From Streptomyces sp. NBC_01216 (GTDB lineage Bacteria > Actinomycetota > Actinomycetes > Streptomycetales > Streptomycetaceae): a DNA stretch of 64,000 nucleotides. Within the stretch, counting starts at the first letter, position 1. Each line of letters starts with the position of its first letter. Location of the stretch: positions 4,030,001-4,094,000 of the forward strand of contig NZ_CP108677.1 in assembly GCF_035994945.1 (NCBI RefSeq), given 5' to 3'. The position numbers and the translations under genes are program-made. Positions 1 to 10,188 of this stretch are shown here, piece after piece. The notes below the pieces were generated by a model that was given only the letters and a program-made list of their open reading frames with translations, made no database searches and was not told where the DNA came from.

Positions 1-953
1 GCAGCAAGCTCGCCATGGCCCAGTCCGGACAGGTGGCCGACGCCGTCCGGCAGCTGACCGGCCGACCCGTCGAGCTCGTGGAGATCACGACGTACGGGGA
101 CACCTCCCGGGAGCACCTCGCACAGATCGGCGGCACCGGTGTGTTCGTCGCCGCGCTGCGCGACGCGCTCCTGGCCGGTGAGGTGGACTTCGCCGTCCAC
201 TCACTGAAGGACCTGCCGACCGCGCTGCACCCCGGGCTGTCCCTCGCCGCGATCCCGCGGCGCGAGGACCCGCGTGACGTGCTGATCGCGCGCGAGGGGC
301 TGACGCTGGACCGGCTGCCGAAGGGCGCGCGGATCGGCACCGGTTCGCCGCGCCGCACGGCCCAGCTGAACGCCTACGCGCGCAGCAACGGGCTGACCAT
401 CGAGACCGTGCCGATCCGCGGGAACATCGACACCCGCGTCGGATACGTGCACAAGGGCGAGCTGGACGCGGTGGTCCTCGCCGCGGCCGGCCTCCACCGC
501 ATCGGCAACACGGAGGAGCTCACCGGCTCCCTGTCGCTCGACTTCCTGTCGGTCGACTCCGTCCTGCCCGCCCCCGGCCAGGGGGCACTGGCGATCGAGT
601 GCGCGGCGTCCGACGCCGGCCTCGTCGCCCTGCTCGCCGGACTCGACGACCCGCACACCCGGGCCGCCGTGACCGCCGAGCGTTCCCTGCTCGCCGCCTT
701 GGAGGCCGGCTGCTCCGCACCCGTGGGTGCGTTGGCCGACCTGCCGGCCGAGGATTCCGGCCGCGGGCAGATTGTCACCGAAATGCGCCTGCGCGGCGTC
801 GTCGGCACCACCGACGGCTCGACGCTGGTGCAGCTGTCCACCACCGGACCCGTACCCGCGTCGCACGACGAGGCGATGGCGCTCGGACGCGAACTCGCGG
901 ACGAGATGCTCGCCAAGGGTGCGGCCGGTCTTATGGGGGAGCGAGCACTTTGA
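1..953 (+). CDS. hemC: Hydroxymethylbilane synthase (porphobilinogen deaminase), 5' end cut by window
   Basis: Polymerises four porphobilinogen units into hydroxymethylbilane, a step of heme and corrin synthesis in the cytoplasm. The frame is open to base 3 and reads SKLAMAQSGQVAD, the usual sequence a few residues after the true start, so the ATG at 15 is internal and the gene begins outside the window. The cofactor-attachment motif EAGCSAPVG is present, with the dipyrromethane-binding Cys codon at 711-713. The substrate-binding stretch GTGSPRR lies near 342. The stop overlaps the hemD start (TTGA), so the two are translationally coupled in a hemC-hemD operon. Confidence 0.97.
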   Translation, partial: SKLAMAQSGQVADAVRQLTGRPVELVEITTYGDTSREHLAQIGGTGVFVAALRDALLAGEVDFAVHSLKDLPTALHPGLSLAAIPRREDPRDVLIAREGLTLDRLPKGARIGTGSPRRTAQLNAYARSNGLTIETVPIRGNIDTRVGYVHKGELDAVVLAAAGLHRIGNTEELTGSLSLDFLSVDSVLPAPGQGALAIECAASDAGLVALLAGLDDPHTRAAVTAERSLLAALEAGCSAPVGALADLPAEDSGRGQIVTEMRLRGVVGTTDGSTLVQLSTTGPVPASHDEAMALGRELADEMLAKGAAGLMGERAL

Positions 954-2620
954 GCCCCACCAGCCCCACCACCAGCCATGTGCCCTCGGCCTTCCCCGGC
1001 CATGGGAGCGTCACCTTCCTCGGTGCCGGACCGGGCGATCCCGGACTCCTTACGCTCAGGGCCGTCGAGGCCCTGGCCGGAGCGGATGTCCTGATCGCCG
1101 AACCGGAGGTGCTCGAGGTCGTCCGCTGCCATGCCCGCACGGGCGTGAGCACGCCTGAGTTGACGATTGTCGACGAGGCGTCAACAACCGCCGGTGTCCC
1201 CGTGTTGAGGGATGCGACCAATCTTGTCATGGAGGCCGCGCGGGGCGGCAAGCGGGTCGTGCGCGCGGTGACCGGCGACCCCGGTCTCGACGGGGACGCG
1301 GGCCGGGAGATGCTCGCCTGCGCCGCGGAGGGCATTCCCTTCGAGGTCGTGCCCGGGGTCGCCGCGGCGGTGGGCGTGCCCGCGTACGCCGGTGTGCCGC
1401 TGCGGGACGCGCAGGGCACCGACGTACGTTTCGTGGACGCCCGGACCGCCGACGACCGCTGCTGGAGCGAGGTCGGCGCCTCGGACGGGACCGTGGTCGT
1501 CTCCACCTCGCTGGACGCGGTGGCCGCGGCGGCCGGAGAGCTGGTGGCGGCCGGCCGTAAGCCGGACACCCCGCTCACCGTGACCGTCGGCGGCACGACG
1601 ACCCGGCAGCGGACCTGGACCGCGACGCTCGGCACGATCGCGCAGGTCTTCAAGCAGGGCAAGGTGCTCCCCTCGCCGGAGGGCCACCGGCATGTCATAG
1701 CCGTGGTCGGCGAGCGCAGTGCCCCGGCGCAGCGCGACCAGCTGGCGTGGTTCGAGTCGAAGCCGCTGTTCGGCTGGCGGGTGCTCGTGCCGCGCACCAA
1801 GGAGCAGGCCGCGTCGCTCTCCGACCAGTTGCGCAGTTACGGTGCCGTGCCGCACGAGGTGCCGACGATCGCCGTCGAGCCGCCGCGGACACCGCAGCAG
1901 ATGGAACGTGCCGTCAAGGGCCTGGTGACCGGCCGGTACGAGTGGATCGCCTTCACGTCGGTCAACGCGGTGAAGGCGGTGCGGGAGAAGTTCGAGGAGT
2001 ACGGGCTCGACGCACGGGCCTTCGCCGGGATCAAGGTCGCGGCGGTGGGCGAACAGACGGCCGCGGCGCTGGTCGACTTCGGCGTGAAGCCGGACCTGGT
2101 GCCGAGCGGCGAGCAGTCCGCCGCGGGCCTCCTGGAGGACTGGCCGCCCTACGACCCGGTCTTCGACCCGATCGACCGGGTCTTCCTGCCGCGGGCGGAC
2201 ATCGCGACGGAGACCCTGGTCGCGGGCCTGATCGAACTCGGGTGGGAGGTCGACGACGTGACCGCCTACCGGACCGTCCGGGCGTCGCCGCCGCCCGCGG
2301 ACACGCGTGAGGCGATCAAGGGCGGCGGTTTCGACGCGGTGCTCTTCACGTCCTCGTCCACCGTGCGGAATCTGGTGGGCATCGCGGGCAAGCCGCACAA
2401 CGTCACCGTCATCGCCTGTATCGGGCCGGCGACGGCCAAGACGGCCGAGGAGCACGGGCTGCGGGTCGACGTGCTGTCGCCGGAGCCGTCCGTGCACAAG
2501 CTCGCCGAGGCGCTGGCCGACTTCGGTGCCCGGCGCCGGGAGGCGGCGCTGGAGGCCGGGGACCCGGTGACGCGACCGAGCGAGCGCAGGCCCGGGTCGC
2601 GCAGGCGCCGGACCACGTAG
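950..2620 (+). CDS. hemD: Uroporphyrinogen-III synthase fused to SAM methyltransferase-like domain
   Basis: A 556-residue fusion. The N-terminal tetrapyrrole methylase (CysG/SUMT-like) domain starts with GAGPGDPGLLT at residues 25-35. The C-terminal HemD domain, about residues 272-540, cyclises hydroxymethylbilane to uroporphyrinogen III. The start is TTG at 950, overlapping the hemC stop by four bases; the upstream open frame is a shadow of hemC. The methylase half lacks the canonical GxPLTHR motif and has AGVPLRDAQGTD instead, so whether it still methylates is uncertain. The C-terminal tail is basic (RRPGSRRRR). A perfect hairpin follows 10 bases after the stop. Confidence 0.95.
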   Translation: MSPTSPTTSHVPSAFPGHGSVTFLGAGPGDPGLLTLRAVEALAGADVLIAEPEVLEVVRCHARTGVSTPELTIVDEASTTAGVPVLRDATNLVMEAARGGKRVVRAVTGDPGLDGDAGREMLACAAEGIPFEVVPGVAAAVGVPAYAGVPLRDAQGTDVRFVDARTADDRCWSEVGASDGTVVVSTSLDAVAAAAGELVAAGRKPDTPLTVTVGGTTTRQRTWTATLGTIAQVFKQGKVLPSPEGHRHVIAVVGERSAPAQRDQLAWFESKPLFGWRVLVPRTKEQAASLSDQLRSYGAVPHEVPTIAVEPPRTPQQMERAVKGLVTGRYEWIAFTSVNAVKAVREKFEEYGLDARAFAGIKVAAVGEQTAAALVDFGVKPDLVPSGEQSAAGLLEDWPPYDPVFDPIDRVFLPRADIATETLVAGLIELGWEVDDVTAYRTVRASPPPADTREAIKGGGFDAVLFTSSSTVRNLVGIAGKPHNVTVIACIGPATAKTAEEHGLRVDVLSPEPSVHKLAEALADFGARRREAALEAGDPVTRPSERRPGSRRRRTT

Positions 2621-2630
2621 CACCCGACGC

Positions 2631-2667
2631 ACGCGGCGCGGGACCCCGTCGGGGTCCCGCGCCGCGT
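2631..2667 (+). terminator. Terminator hairpin after hemD
   Basis: A perfect 17-bp inverted repeat (arms 2631-2647 and 2651-2667) with a 3-base loop. It starts 10 bases after the hemD stop. There is no T-run, as is common in Streptomyces. It separates hemCD from hemB. Confidence 0.85.
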
Positions 2668-2764
2668 CCGCGGGGCGCCGTCCCGCGTTCCGGTGACGGT
2701 CGCCGCCGCCGGGGCAACACGGTGTCGGTAAGTACACCGTTCGCACGGGCGTAGCCTCGGGCGT

Positions 2765-3766
2765 ATGAACTCGTACGGATCCTTTCCCGGGGCGCGGCCG
2801 AGGCGGCTGCGGACGACTCCCGCCATGCGGCGGATGGTGGCCGAGACGCGCCTGAGCGCGGCCGATCTGATCCTTCCCGCGTTCGTGCGGGAGGGCATCG
2901 CCGAACCCGTGCCGATCGCCGCGATGCCGGGGGTCGTGCAGCACACCCGGGACACGCTGCGGAAGGCCGCCGTGGAGGCGGTGGAGGCCGGGGTCTCCGG
3001 GATCATGCTGTTCGGCGTGCCGGAGGACGCGAAGAAGGACGCGGCCGGCTCGGCGGGTACCGACCCGGACGGGATTCTCCAGGTCGCGATCCGCGACGTC
3101 CGGGCCGAGGTCGGCGAGGACCTGGTCGTGATGTCGGACCTCTGTCTCGACGAGTACACCGACCACGGGCACTGCGGGGTCCTGGACGGGAACGGCCGCG
3201 TCGACAACGACGCCACGCTGGAACGGTACGCCGAGATGGCCCAGGTCCAGGCGGACGCCGGCGTCCACGTGGTGGGCCCCTCCGGGATGATGGACGGCCA
3301 GGTCGGGGTGATCCGCGACGCGCTGGACACCATCGGCAAGGAGGACGTGTCGATCCTCGCGTACACGGCGAAGTACTCCTCGGCCTTCTACGGCCCCTTC
3401 CGCGAGGCCGTGGGCTCCTCGCTCACCGGGGACCGCAAGACCTACCAGCAGGACCCCGCGAACCTGCGGGAGTCCCTGCGGGAGCTGGCGCTGGACCTCC
3501 AGGAGGGCGCCGACATGGTCATGGTGAAGCCCGCCGGACCGTACCTCGACGTGCTGGCCAAGGTCGCCGATGCGGTGGACGTGCCGGTCGCGGCCTACCA
3601 GATCAGCGGAGAGTACGCGATGGTGGAGGCGGCGGCCGAGAAGGGCTGGATCGACCGCGACAAGGCCGTCCTCGAGACGCTGACCGGAATCAGGCGCGCG
3701 GGAGCACGGATGATCCTGACCTACTGGGCGACGGAGGCCGCGCGGCGGCTCAGCCGCGAGGTCTGA
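2765..3766 (+). CDS. hemB: Delta-aminolevulinic acid dehydratase (porphobilinogen synthase)
   Basis: Condenses two 5-aminolevulinate molecules to porphobilinogen. It is 333 residues, normal for the family. The two active-site lysines are visible: K203 in [12 protein letters not shown] and K255 in VMVKPAGPY (Schiff-base Lys). The metal-site loop reads [13 protein letters not shown], so C127 and C137 are present but the middle Cys of the classical zinc triad is Asp (D129). This mixed pattern makes the metal preference unclear. The gene has its own upstream region after the hemD terminator. Its last 17 bases overlap the convergent monooxygenase gene. Confidence 0.97.
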   Translation: MNSYGSFPGARPRRLRTTPAMRRMVAETRLSAADLILPAFVREGIAEPVPIAAMPGVVQHTRDTLRKAAVEAVEAGVSGIMLFGVPEDAKKDAAGSAGTDPDGILQVAIRDVRAEVGEDLVVMSDLCLDEYTDHGHCGVLDGNGRVDNDATLERYAEMAQVQADAGVHVVGPSGMMDGQVGVIRDALDTIGKEDVSILAYTAKYSSAFYGPFREAVGSSLTGDRKTYQQDPANLRESLRELALDLQEGADMVMVKPAGPYLDVLAKVADAVDVPVAAYQISGEYAMVEAAAEKGWIDRDKAVLETLTGIRRAGARMILTYWATEAARRLSREV

Positions 3767-4355
3767 CGGCATCACGCGCGGCGCCCGGCAGCGACTCGCC
3801 CCGGTCGTCCCGCGCGACGGGCCGCAGCAGACCCCGACGGGGGCGGAACCTCAGGACGGTTCCGTCCCCGTCGTCGTCGTGCGCCGTCAGGACGTGCGCG
3901 AGCCTGCCGTCCTCGCCGCGGTGGTGGTACCGGGCGAGGACTCCGCCTTCGGTGCCGCCGTCCAACGGGCTGGTGCTGAGGCCGCGCGGGCGCCCTTCCC
4001 GCAGCACGGACACCCGGTCGAAGGTGTAGCGGCCGGGCGGGCCGGCGGTGATGAGAGAGCCGATCGCCGAGCCGAGGGACCGCTGGTTCACGGGATCCGC
4101 GGAGAACGCCAGATGGGCCTCCGCGCTCGTCCAGTGGGCGACGTTGAGGATCGTGCGGCCGTCCGAGCCCGCCAGACAGTACCGGGAGAGGAACGCCTCC
4201 GGCAGCGGCGCCTCGGCCCAGGCGTCGACGACTCCGTCGATGACCGCGCGCTGGTGCGCGGCGTCCTCCACGCGCCATTCCGAGATCAGGACGAGCCCGG
4301 CGTCCGGGCGGCCGAACTCGGGGAAGCCGAGCGATTCCACTAAAACGTTAGTCAT
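3750..4355 (-). CDS. ABM-family (antibiotic biosynthesis monooxygenase) protein with TTA codon 5
   Basis: A 201-residue protein with an N-terminal ABM/dimeric alpha-beta barrel fold: [20 protein letters not shown], then [18 protein letters not shown]-terminal extension follows, rich in Arg, Gly and Asp. Such proteins are cofactor-free oxygenases or small-molecule sensors; the substrate cannot be told. The start is ATG at 4355 ([10 protein letters not shown]), because the longer frame runs antisense to the DUF1876 gene. Codon 5 is TTA, read in Streptomyces by the bldA tRNA, which suggests developmental control. A perfect 16-bp palindrome covers the start codon. The gene end overlaps hemB convergently. 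Confidence 0.8.
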   Translation of the reverse strand: MTNVLVESLGFPEFGRPDAGLVLISEWRVEDAAHQRAVIDGVVDAWAEAPLPEAFLSRYCLAGSDGRTILNVAHWTSAEAHLAFSADPVNQRSLGSAIGSLITAGPPGRYTFDRVSVLREGRPRGLSTSPLDGGTEGGVLARYHHRGEDGRLAHVLTAHDDDGDGTVLRFRPRRGLLRPVARDDRGESLPGAARDAVRPRG

Positions 4356-4367
4356 GACTAACAGTTT
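4342..4367. promoter_or_regulatory. Palindromic operator-like site over the monooxygenase start codon
   Basis: GTTAGTCATGACTAAC at 4347-4362 is a perfect 16-bp palindrome containing the ATG of the ABM gene. It is extended by AAA/TTT arms at 4342-4344 and 4365-4367. The symmetry and size fit a dimeric MarR- or TetR-type repressor site. No regulator gene is adjacent. Confidence 0.6.
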
Positions 4368-4514
4368 CGGGGGTCCGATGCTTTCCGTGCAAGCGGTTTG
4401 ACGGAAGGTGACCACCCTGCTCGTCCCGTTCGTCCGTCCGCCGCTCCGTCGCGCACCGGTTGGTGGGGAGCGACGGAGCGGCGCACCCTGGTAGTACCGC
4501 TGGAGGTGGTCCTC

Positions 4515-4784
4515 ATGGAGACACTCGTCGGATGGCACGTCGACATGGAATTCAAGGAAGAAGGCAGCCGCACGCAGGCGGCTGCCCTGGTGCGGCTGGG
4601 TGACGGCACCGAGTTCCGCGCCCGCGGCAGCGCGCACCGCCACCCCTCCGACCCGGAGCAGCTCCGGGTGGGCGAGGAGATAGCGGGAGCGCGCGCGCTG
4701 ATGGATCTCGCCTCGCAACTGCTCCAGAAGGCGCACACGGAGATCGACGAGGCGTCGGGCCGGATGTCACATCCCCTGCACTGA
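4515..4784 (+). CDS. DUF1876 (dsRBD-like) family protein
   Basis: A small 89-residue protein of the DUF1876 family, which actinomycetes often carry in several copies. The pattern WHVDMEFKEEGSRTQAAALV, then GTEFRARGSAHRHPSDP, then EIAGARALMDLASQLL is a compact alpha-beta fold likened to a dsRNA-binding domain; the function is unknown. The start is ATG at 4515, with GGAGGT at 4502-4507 as ribosome binding site. The gene is monocistronic between divergent and convergent neighbours. Confidence 0.85.
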   Translation: METLVGWHVDMEFKEEGSRTQAAALVRLGDGTEFRARGSAHRHPSDPEQLRVGEEIAGARALMDLASQLLQKAHTEIDEASGRMSHPLH

Positions 4785-4924
4785 CCGCACTCGCTGCCGA
4801 CCGGGCCGCCGCGCTGGGGGCACGGGCCCCGGTCAGTCCCGCTCCGGTTCCGGGTGCCGGGACCGGAGGCGGGACAAGGGGGAAGCCGGAACGTCCTCCG
4901 AAGCCGGAACGTCCTCCGTCGACG

Positions 4925-6694
4925 TCAGAGACGCTCGGGGGTCCGGATGCCCAGCAGGGCCATGCCCTGGTGGAGGGTGCGGGCGGTCAGGTCGCACAGG
5001 AAGAGGCGGTTCTCCGCGACGTCCTTCGGCGGCTCGGGCTTGATGACCGGGCACTGGTCGTAGAACGTCGTGTAGAGCGACGCCAGCTGGTAGAGGTACG
5101 CCGCCAGCTTGTGCGGGGCGTGGTCCGCCGCCGCCTCGTGGACCAGCTCGCCGAAGGTGTCCAGGTGGAGTCCGAGGGCGCGCTCCGCCGGCGCCAGCGC
5201 GAGCTCCGGGTGGGCGAGCGGCGCACGGTCGCCCGCCTTGCCGAAGATCGACCTGATCCGCGCGTACGCGTACTGGAGGTAGACCGAGGTGTCGCCGTTG
5301 AGCGAGACCATCTGGTCCAGGTCGAACTTGTAGTCGCGCGCGGCGGAGGTCGACAGGTCGGCGTACTTCACCGCTCCGATGCCCACGTACCGGCCGTTCT
5401 CCAGGATCTCCGTCTCGCTCAGGCCCACCTTCTCGGCCTTCTCGCGGACGACGGCGGTCGCCCGGTCCACGGCCTCGTCCAGCAGGTCGACCAGCCTGAC
5501 CGTCTCGCCCTCACGGGTCTTGAACGGCTTGCCGTCCTTGCCGAGCACCGTGCCGAAGGCCAGCTGCACGGCCTTGACCTCGTCGTTCAGCCAGCCGGCC
5601 CGGCGCGCGGTCTCGAAGACCATCTTGAAGTGCAGGGACTGGCGGGCGTCGACGACGTACAGCAGGGTCGTGGCCCCGAGGTTCCGTACCCGGTCACGGA
5701 TGGCGGACAGGTCGGTCGCCGCGTACCCGAAGCCGCCGTCGGACTTCTGGACGATGAGCGGGGTCGGGTTGCCGTCGGGGCCCTTGACGTCGTCGAAGAA
5801 GACGCACAGCGCGCCCTCGGAGCGGACCGCGACCCCGGACTCCTCCAGAATCCGGCAGGTCTCCGCGAGCATGTCGTTGTAGCCGGACTCGCCGACGACG
5901 TCGGGGTCCCGGACGTCCATGTCGAGCTTGTCGAAGACCGAGTAGAAGTAGATCTTCGACTCGTCCACGAACCGCTGCCACAGTGCCAGCGTCTCCGGGT
6001 CGCCGGCCTGGAGGTCGACCACCCGGGCCCGCGCCCGGGTCTTGAACTCCTCGTCGGAGTCGAAGAGCGCGCGCGAGGCCTTGTAGAGCCGGTTCAGGCT
6101 GGACATGGCCTCCTCGCCGGAGACCTCTTCCCGCGAGCCGTGGTCCAGCTCGTGCGGGTGCTCGATCAGGTACTGGATGAGCATGCCGAACTGGGTGCCC
6201 CAGTCGCCGATGTGGTGGCGCCGGACGACCTTCTCGCCGGTGAACTCGAGGATCTCGACCATCGCGGCGCCGATCACGGCGGACCGCAGGTGGCCGACGT
6301 GCATCTCCTTGGCGACGTTGGGCTGCGCGTAGTCGATGACCGTGGTGCCGGCGGTCTCGGCGAACGGCACGCCGAGGCGCTCGTCGGCCGCGCGGGCGGC
6401 GAGGGTCCGCACGATCGCCTCGTCGGTGACCGTGATGTTCAGGAAGCCGGGGCCGGAGACCTCGATCTCCTTCAGCACGTCGTTCGCCGGGATGCCGTCG
6501 ACGACCCGCGTCGCCAGCTCACGCGGGTTGCCCTTGAATCGCTTGGCGAGGGCCAGGATGCCGTTGGCCTGGAAGTCGGCCCGGTCGCTTCGTCGCAGCA
6601 GCGGGTCGGCGGACCCGGCCTCCGGCAGGGCTGCCGAGAGACCCTCCGCGAGGCGCTGCTGCACGGTCGAAGCGAGGGAAGGGACCGAGGCCAT
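4925..6694 (-). CDS. argS: Arginyl-tRNA synthetase
   Basis: Charges tRNA-Arg in the cytoplasm. It is 589 residues, with the class I signature [20 protein letters not shown] containing HVGH. The N-terminal additional domain begins [15 protein letters not shown], and the C-terminal anticodon-binding DALR domain ends [19 protein letters not shown] replaces a canonical KMSKS, as is usual in this family. The start is ATG at 6694. A longer open frame continues upstream but lacks family sequence. It is divergent from lysS across a 200-bp shared intergenic region. Confidence 0.97.
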   Translation of the reverse strand: MASVPSLASTVQQRLAEGLSAALPEAGSADPLLRRSDRADFQANGILALAKRFKGNPRELATRVVDGIPANDVLKEIEVSGPGFLNITVTDEAIVRTLAARAADERLGVPFAETAGTTVIDYAQPNVAKEMHVGHLRSAVIGAAMVEILEFTGEKVVRRHHIGDWGTQFGMLIQYLIEHPHELDHGSREEVSGEEAMSSLNRLYKASRALFDSDEEFKTRARARVVDLQAGDPETLALWQRFVDESKIYFYSVFDKLDMDVRDPDVVGESGYNDMLAETCRILEESGVAVRSEGALCVFFDDVKGPDGNPTPLIVQKSDGGFGYAATDLSAIRDRVRNLGATTLLYVVDARQSLHFKMVFETARRAGWLNDEVKAVQLAFGTVLGKDGKPFKTREGETVRLVDLLDEAVDRATAVVREKAEKVGLSETEILENGRYVGIGAVKYADLSTSAARDYKFDLDQMVSLNGDTSVYLQYAYARIRSIFGKAGDRAPLAHPELALAPAERALGLHLDTFGELVHEAAADHAPHKLAAYLYQLASLYTTFYDQCPVIKPEPPKDVAENRLFLCDLTARTLHQGMALLGIRTPERL

Positions 6695-6894
6695 GAGCTT
6701 CCGTTCCTGTCGGTGGTGTGCCGGTTCCTGTGGGTGGTTCCGGTGGGCTGAATTTCGCTTGTCAAGTGTCCCATGGGAGAGCAACGTCTTTTCCCCGGCT
6801 GTGGACAACCCCGGAGCGGGTCCCGTCGTCTGGGAGAATGGCCGGCGTAAGGCTGTAAGGCTCCGAGAGAATTCAGGAAGAGGACGTACCGACC

Positions 6895-8619
6895 GTGGCT
6901 CAGAGCAGCACCGAGACCGACTGGGTCTCCCGTTTCGCGGACGAGGTCATCGCCGAGTCGGAGCGACGTGCGCCTGGCAAACCGGTCGTCGTCGCCTCCG
7001 GGCTCTCCCCCTCCGGGCCCATCCACCTGGGCAACCTCCGCGAGGTCATGACCCCGCACCTGGTCGCCGACGAGGTCCGGCGCCGTGGGCGCGAGGTCCG
7101 GCACCTGATCTCCTGGGACGACTACGACCGGTTCCGCAAGGTGCCGAACGGCGTCGAGGGCGTGGACGAGTCCTGGGCCGAGCACATCGGCAAGCCGCTG
7201 ACCTCCGTCCCCGCCCCGGCCGGTTCGGCACACCCGAACTGGGCCGAGCACTTCAAGGCCGCCATGGTCGAGGCACTGGCCGAACTCGGCGTCGAGTACG
7301 ACCCGATCAGCCAGACCGAGCAGTACACGGCGGGCGTCTACCGCGAGCAGATCCTGCACGCGATGCGGCACCGCGGGGACATCGACGCGATCCTCGACCA
7401 GTACCGGACCAAGAAGTCCCCGGCGAAGAAGTCGCAGAAGCCGGTCGACGAGGCGGAGCTGGAGGCGGAGGAGGGCTCGGGCGCGGCGAGCGAGGACGAC
7501 GGCTCCGGCGGCACCGGCGGCTACTTCCCGTACAAGCCCTACTGCGGGCGGTGCGAGAAGGACCTGACCACCGTCGCGTCCTACGACGACGACACCACGG
7601 AACTGGCCTACACCTGCGCGGCCTGCGGTTTCGCCGAGACCGTCAAGCTGAGCGAGTTCAACCGCGGCAAGCTGGTCTGGAAGGTCGACTGGCCGATGCG
7701 CTGGGCGTACGAGGGCGTCGTCTTCGAGCCCTCCGGCGTCGACCACTCCTCGCCCGGCTCGTCCTTCGTCGTCGGCGGCCAGATCGTGCGGCAGGTCTTC
7801 GACGGCGTGCAGCCGATCGGCCCGATGTACGCCTTCGTCGGCATCAGCGGCATGGCCAAGATGTCCTCGTCGCGCGGCGGGGTGCCCACCCCGGCCGACG
7901 CGCTGAAGATCATGGAGGCGCCGCTGCTGCGCTGGCTGTACGCGCGCCGCAAGCCCAACCAGTCCTTCAAGATCGCCTTCGACCAGGAGATCCAGCGGCT
8001 CTACGACGAGTGGGACAAGCTGGAGGCCAGGGTCCAGGACGGCACGGTGCTTCCCGCCGACGCCGCCGCGTACGCCCGCGCGGCCCGCACGGCCGCCGGT
8101 GAACTGCCGCGCACCACGCGCCCGCTGCCGTACCGGACGCTGGCGTCGGTCATGGACATCACCGGCGGGAACGACGAGCAGACCCTGCGGATCCTGACCG
8201 AACTGGACCCGGACAACCCGGTCACCGCCCTGGACGAGTGCCGGCCCCGGCTCGACCGCGCCGAGAACTGGATCACCACCCAGGTTCCCGCCGACCAGCG
8301 CACGATCGTCCGCGACGAGGCGGACGCCGAGCTCCTCGGCTCCCTCGACGACGAGGGACGCGAGTCGCTGCGCCTGCTCCTGGCGGGCCTGGACACCCAC
8401 TGGTCGCTCGACGGCCTGACCACGCTTGTCTACGGTGTCCCGAAGGTCATGGCCGGGCTCGACCCCGCCGCCAAGCCCACCCCGGAACTGAAGGCCGCCC
8501 AGCGCGCGTTCTTCGCCCTGCTCTACCGGCTCCTGGTGAGCCGTGAGACGGGTCCGCGTCTGCCCACGCTGCTGCTCGCCGTCGGCGCCGAGCGCGTGCG
8601 CAAGCTGCTCGGCGCCTAG
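6895..8619 (+). CDS. lysS: Lysyl-tRNA synthetase, class I (archaeal type)
   Basis: A class I LysRS (LysK type) of 574 residues. HLGN at residues 44-47 is the HIGH motif and KMSSS at 322-326 the KMSKS motif. A zinc ribbon has Cys217, Cys220, Cys241 and Cys244. Just before it, about residues 172-208, is a Lys-rich then Glu/Ser/Gly-rich low-complexity insert. Most bacteria use the unrelated class II LysRS; streptomycetes commonly have the class I form, sometimes with a class II copy elsewhere. The start is GTG at 6895, and a strong hairpin follows the stop. Confidence 0.95.
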   Translation: MAQSSTETDWVSRFADEVIAESERRAPGKPVVVASGLSPSGPIHLGNLREVMTPHLVADEVRRRGREVRHLISWDDYDRFRKVPNGVEGVDESWAEHIGKPLTSVPAPAGSAHPNWAEHFKAAMVEALAELGVEYDPISQTEQYTAGVYREQILHAMRHRGDIDAILDQYRTKKSPAKKSQKPVDEAELEAEEGSGAASEDDGSGGTGGYFPYKPYCGRCEKDLTTVASYDDDTTELAYTCAACGFAETVKLSEFNRGKLVWKVDWPMRWAYEGVVFEPSGVDHSSPGSSFVVGGQIVRQVFDGVQPIGPMYAFVGISGMAKMSSSRGGVPTPADALKIMEAPLLRWLYARRKPNQSFKIAFDQEIQRLYDEWDKLEARVQDGTVLPADAAAYARAARTAAGELPRTTRPLPYRTLASVMDITGGNDEQTLRILTELDPDNPVTALDECRPRLDRAENWITTQVPADQRTIVRDEADAELLGSLDDEGRESLRLLLAGLDTHWSLDGLTTLVYGVPKVMAGLDPAAKPTPELKAAQRAFFALLYRLLVSRETGPRLPTLLLAVGAERVRKLLGA

Positions 8620-8640
8620 GCCGGCGCGTTCAGGCGGGGA

Positions 8641-8680
8641 AAAGCCCCCGTCCGGGCCTCTCGGGTCCGGGCGGGGGCTT
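8641..8680 (+). terminator. Terminator hairpin after lysS
   Basis: A near-perfect inverted repeat, with AAGCCCCCGTCCGGGCC pairing with GGTCCGGGCGGGGGCTT around a short loop. It begins about 20 bases after the lysS stop. Confidence 0.85.
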
Positions 8681-8719
8681 CATTCCGTGTCGGAGAGCCT
8701 GGCGGGTGGCGGACAGCCC

Positions 8720-10057
8720 CTACGGGATGTGGTTCTCCGCCATCTCCTGCTCGATACGGTGGCGCAACTGGGGCGTCAGCTCCCGCAGGATCGACGCGCT
8801 GCGCGGGTGCTTGACCCCGTACATGTCACTCAGCCATATGTCGAGCTGCTCGGCGTTCGGGAAGTCCTGACGCTCCTCGACGTAGTCCCACATGGCCTTG
8901 TAGGCGGCCTCGGAGAAGTCGTCGGCCGGCGGCTCCGGCTCGACGTACTCCGGGTACGCCTCGAACCGCCCGGGTCCCCGCTCCTGACGCGACCCCGGGA
9001 CGGGCAGGTCCTCCGGGCCCTGCGGCACCGCGACCGGTGTGGGCTCCAGGCCCTCCACGTACTGGGGGTCGAAGGCGCCCTCGTGCGCCTCGGGCGGCAG
9101 CTGTTGCGCCTGGAACCACGGGCTGTCGTGGTTCGGCGGCAGTTGCGGGTCCTCGGCCTGGCCCTGCGGGTCCCGGCCCTGGACCGGGGCGGGTGCCTGG
9201 CCCTGGATCGCCACACTGCCCGGCGGCAGGTCCTGGACGGCGGCCTGGAGGTGCCGGGGCGGCTGGGCGGCGTTCAACGGCTGGGCCTGGAGGCCCTGGG
9301 GCAGGCCCTGCCGGCCCGCGAGAGCCGACGCGGGCTCGGGCGGTGCGGGCTGCGGGGGCAGCAGTGCCGGCTCCACGCCCGCCGCGGCGAGTCCGGCCGC
9401 CGCCGTCTCCGCGAGCGGGACGCCGTACTTCGCCAGTCGCAGCGGCATCAGCGCCTCCACCGGCGCCTTGCGGCGCCAGGCGCGGCCGAAGCGGGCCTGA
9501 AGCCGCGCCTGGTAGATCAGCCGGTCCTGCTCCAGCTTGATCACCTGCTCGTAGGAGCGCAGCTCCCACAGCTTCATCCGGCGCCACAGCCGGAAGGTGG
9601 GTATCGGAGACAGCAGCCAACGGGTGAGGCGGACGCCCTCCATGTGCTTGTCGGCCGTGATGTCCGCGATCCGGCCCACGGCGTGCCGGGCCGCCTCCAC
9701 CGCGACCACGAACAGGACCGGGATCACCGCGTGCATGCCGACGCCGAGCGGGTCCGGCCAGGCGGCGGCGCCGTTGAAGGCGATCGTCGCCGCCGTCAGC
9801 ACCCACGCCGTCTGGCGGAGCAGCGGGAACGGGATCCGGACCCACGTCAGCAGCAGGTCCAGCGCGAGCAGCACGCAGATGCCGGCGTCGATGCCGATGG
9901 GGAAGAAGTACGAGAAGTCGCCGAAGCCCTTCTCGACGGCGAGCTCGCGCACGGCGGCGTACGAACCCGCGAAACCGATCCCGGCGATGATCACCGCACC
10001 GGCGACGACCAAGCCGACCAGTATCTTGTGCGTGCGTGTCAGCTGCACCGCGGCCAC
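8720..10057 (-). CDS. DUF2637 membrane protein with Pro/Gln-rich cytoplasmic tail
   Basis: A 445-residue protein. The first 130 residues hold about four membrane segments (for example VGLVVAGAVIIAGIGFAGSY and GICVLLALDLLLTWV) of the DUF2637 family, also found at the N-terminus of Streptomyces plasmid spread proteins. Then comes a charged helical stretch (RRMKLWELRSYEQVIKLEQ). A long Pro/Gln/Ala-rich segment occupies about residues 225-360. A conserved C-terminal domain ends LRHRIEQEMAENHIP. The function is unknown. The start is ATG at 10057. No plasmid genes are nearby, so this looks like a resident chromosomal gene. Confidence 0.85.
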   Translation of the reverse strand: MAAVQLTRTHKILVGLVVAGAVIIAGIGFAGSYAAVRELAVEKGFGDFSYFFPIGIDAGICVLLALDLLLTWVRIPFPLLRQTAWVLTAATIAFNGAAAWPDPLGVGMHAVIPVLFVVAVEAARHAVGRIADITADKHMEGVRLTRWLLSPIPTFRLWRRMKLWELRSYEQVIKLEQDRLIYQARLQARFGRAWRRKAPVEALMPLRLAKYGVPLAETAAAGLAAAGVEPALLPPQPAPPEPASALAGRQGLPQGLQAQPLNAAQPPRHLQAAVQDLPPGSVAIQGQAPAPVQGRDPQGQAEDPQLPPNHDSPWFQAQQLPPEAHEGAFDPQYVEGLEPTPVAVPQGPEDLPVPGSRQERGPGRFEAYPEYVEPEPPADDFSEAAYKAMWDYVEERQDFPNAEQLDIWLSDMYGVKHPRSASILRELTPQLRHRIEQEMAENHIP

Positions 10058-10188
10058 CCGCGCCCCCTCCCGTCATGGACATCCAGCGGGCACAGCGTGG
10101 CACACGCGTGCGAAGCCCGGCCTCCGGGGGAGGGACAGGCTCCGCATCTCTGTGGCGTTTTCGGTGTTTTTCGTACCGGATGACCGCT

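Noticed and set aside
1181..3775. 864-codon minus-strand frame antisense to hemD and hemB
   Set aside because: It is a shadow of two confidently assigned heme genes.
6695..6894. TTGACA on the minus strand at 6760-6765 as the argS promoter
   Set aside because: No acceptable -10 sequence lies at the right distance, so I did not annotate it.
9037..9540. Apparent repetitive Gly/Pro/Ala coding region
   Set aside because: This reflects the antisense of the Pro/Gln-rich tail of the DUF2637 protein, not a separate gene or repeat.
8543..10183. Very long plus-strand open frame across the DUF2637 gene
   Set aside because: It is an antisense shadow of the minus-strand DUF2637 gene; its composition is Arg/Gly/Pro-rich with no family sequence.
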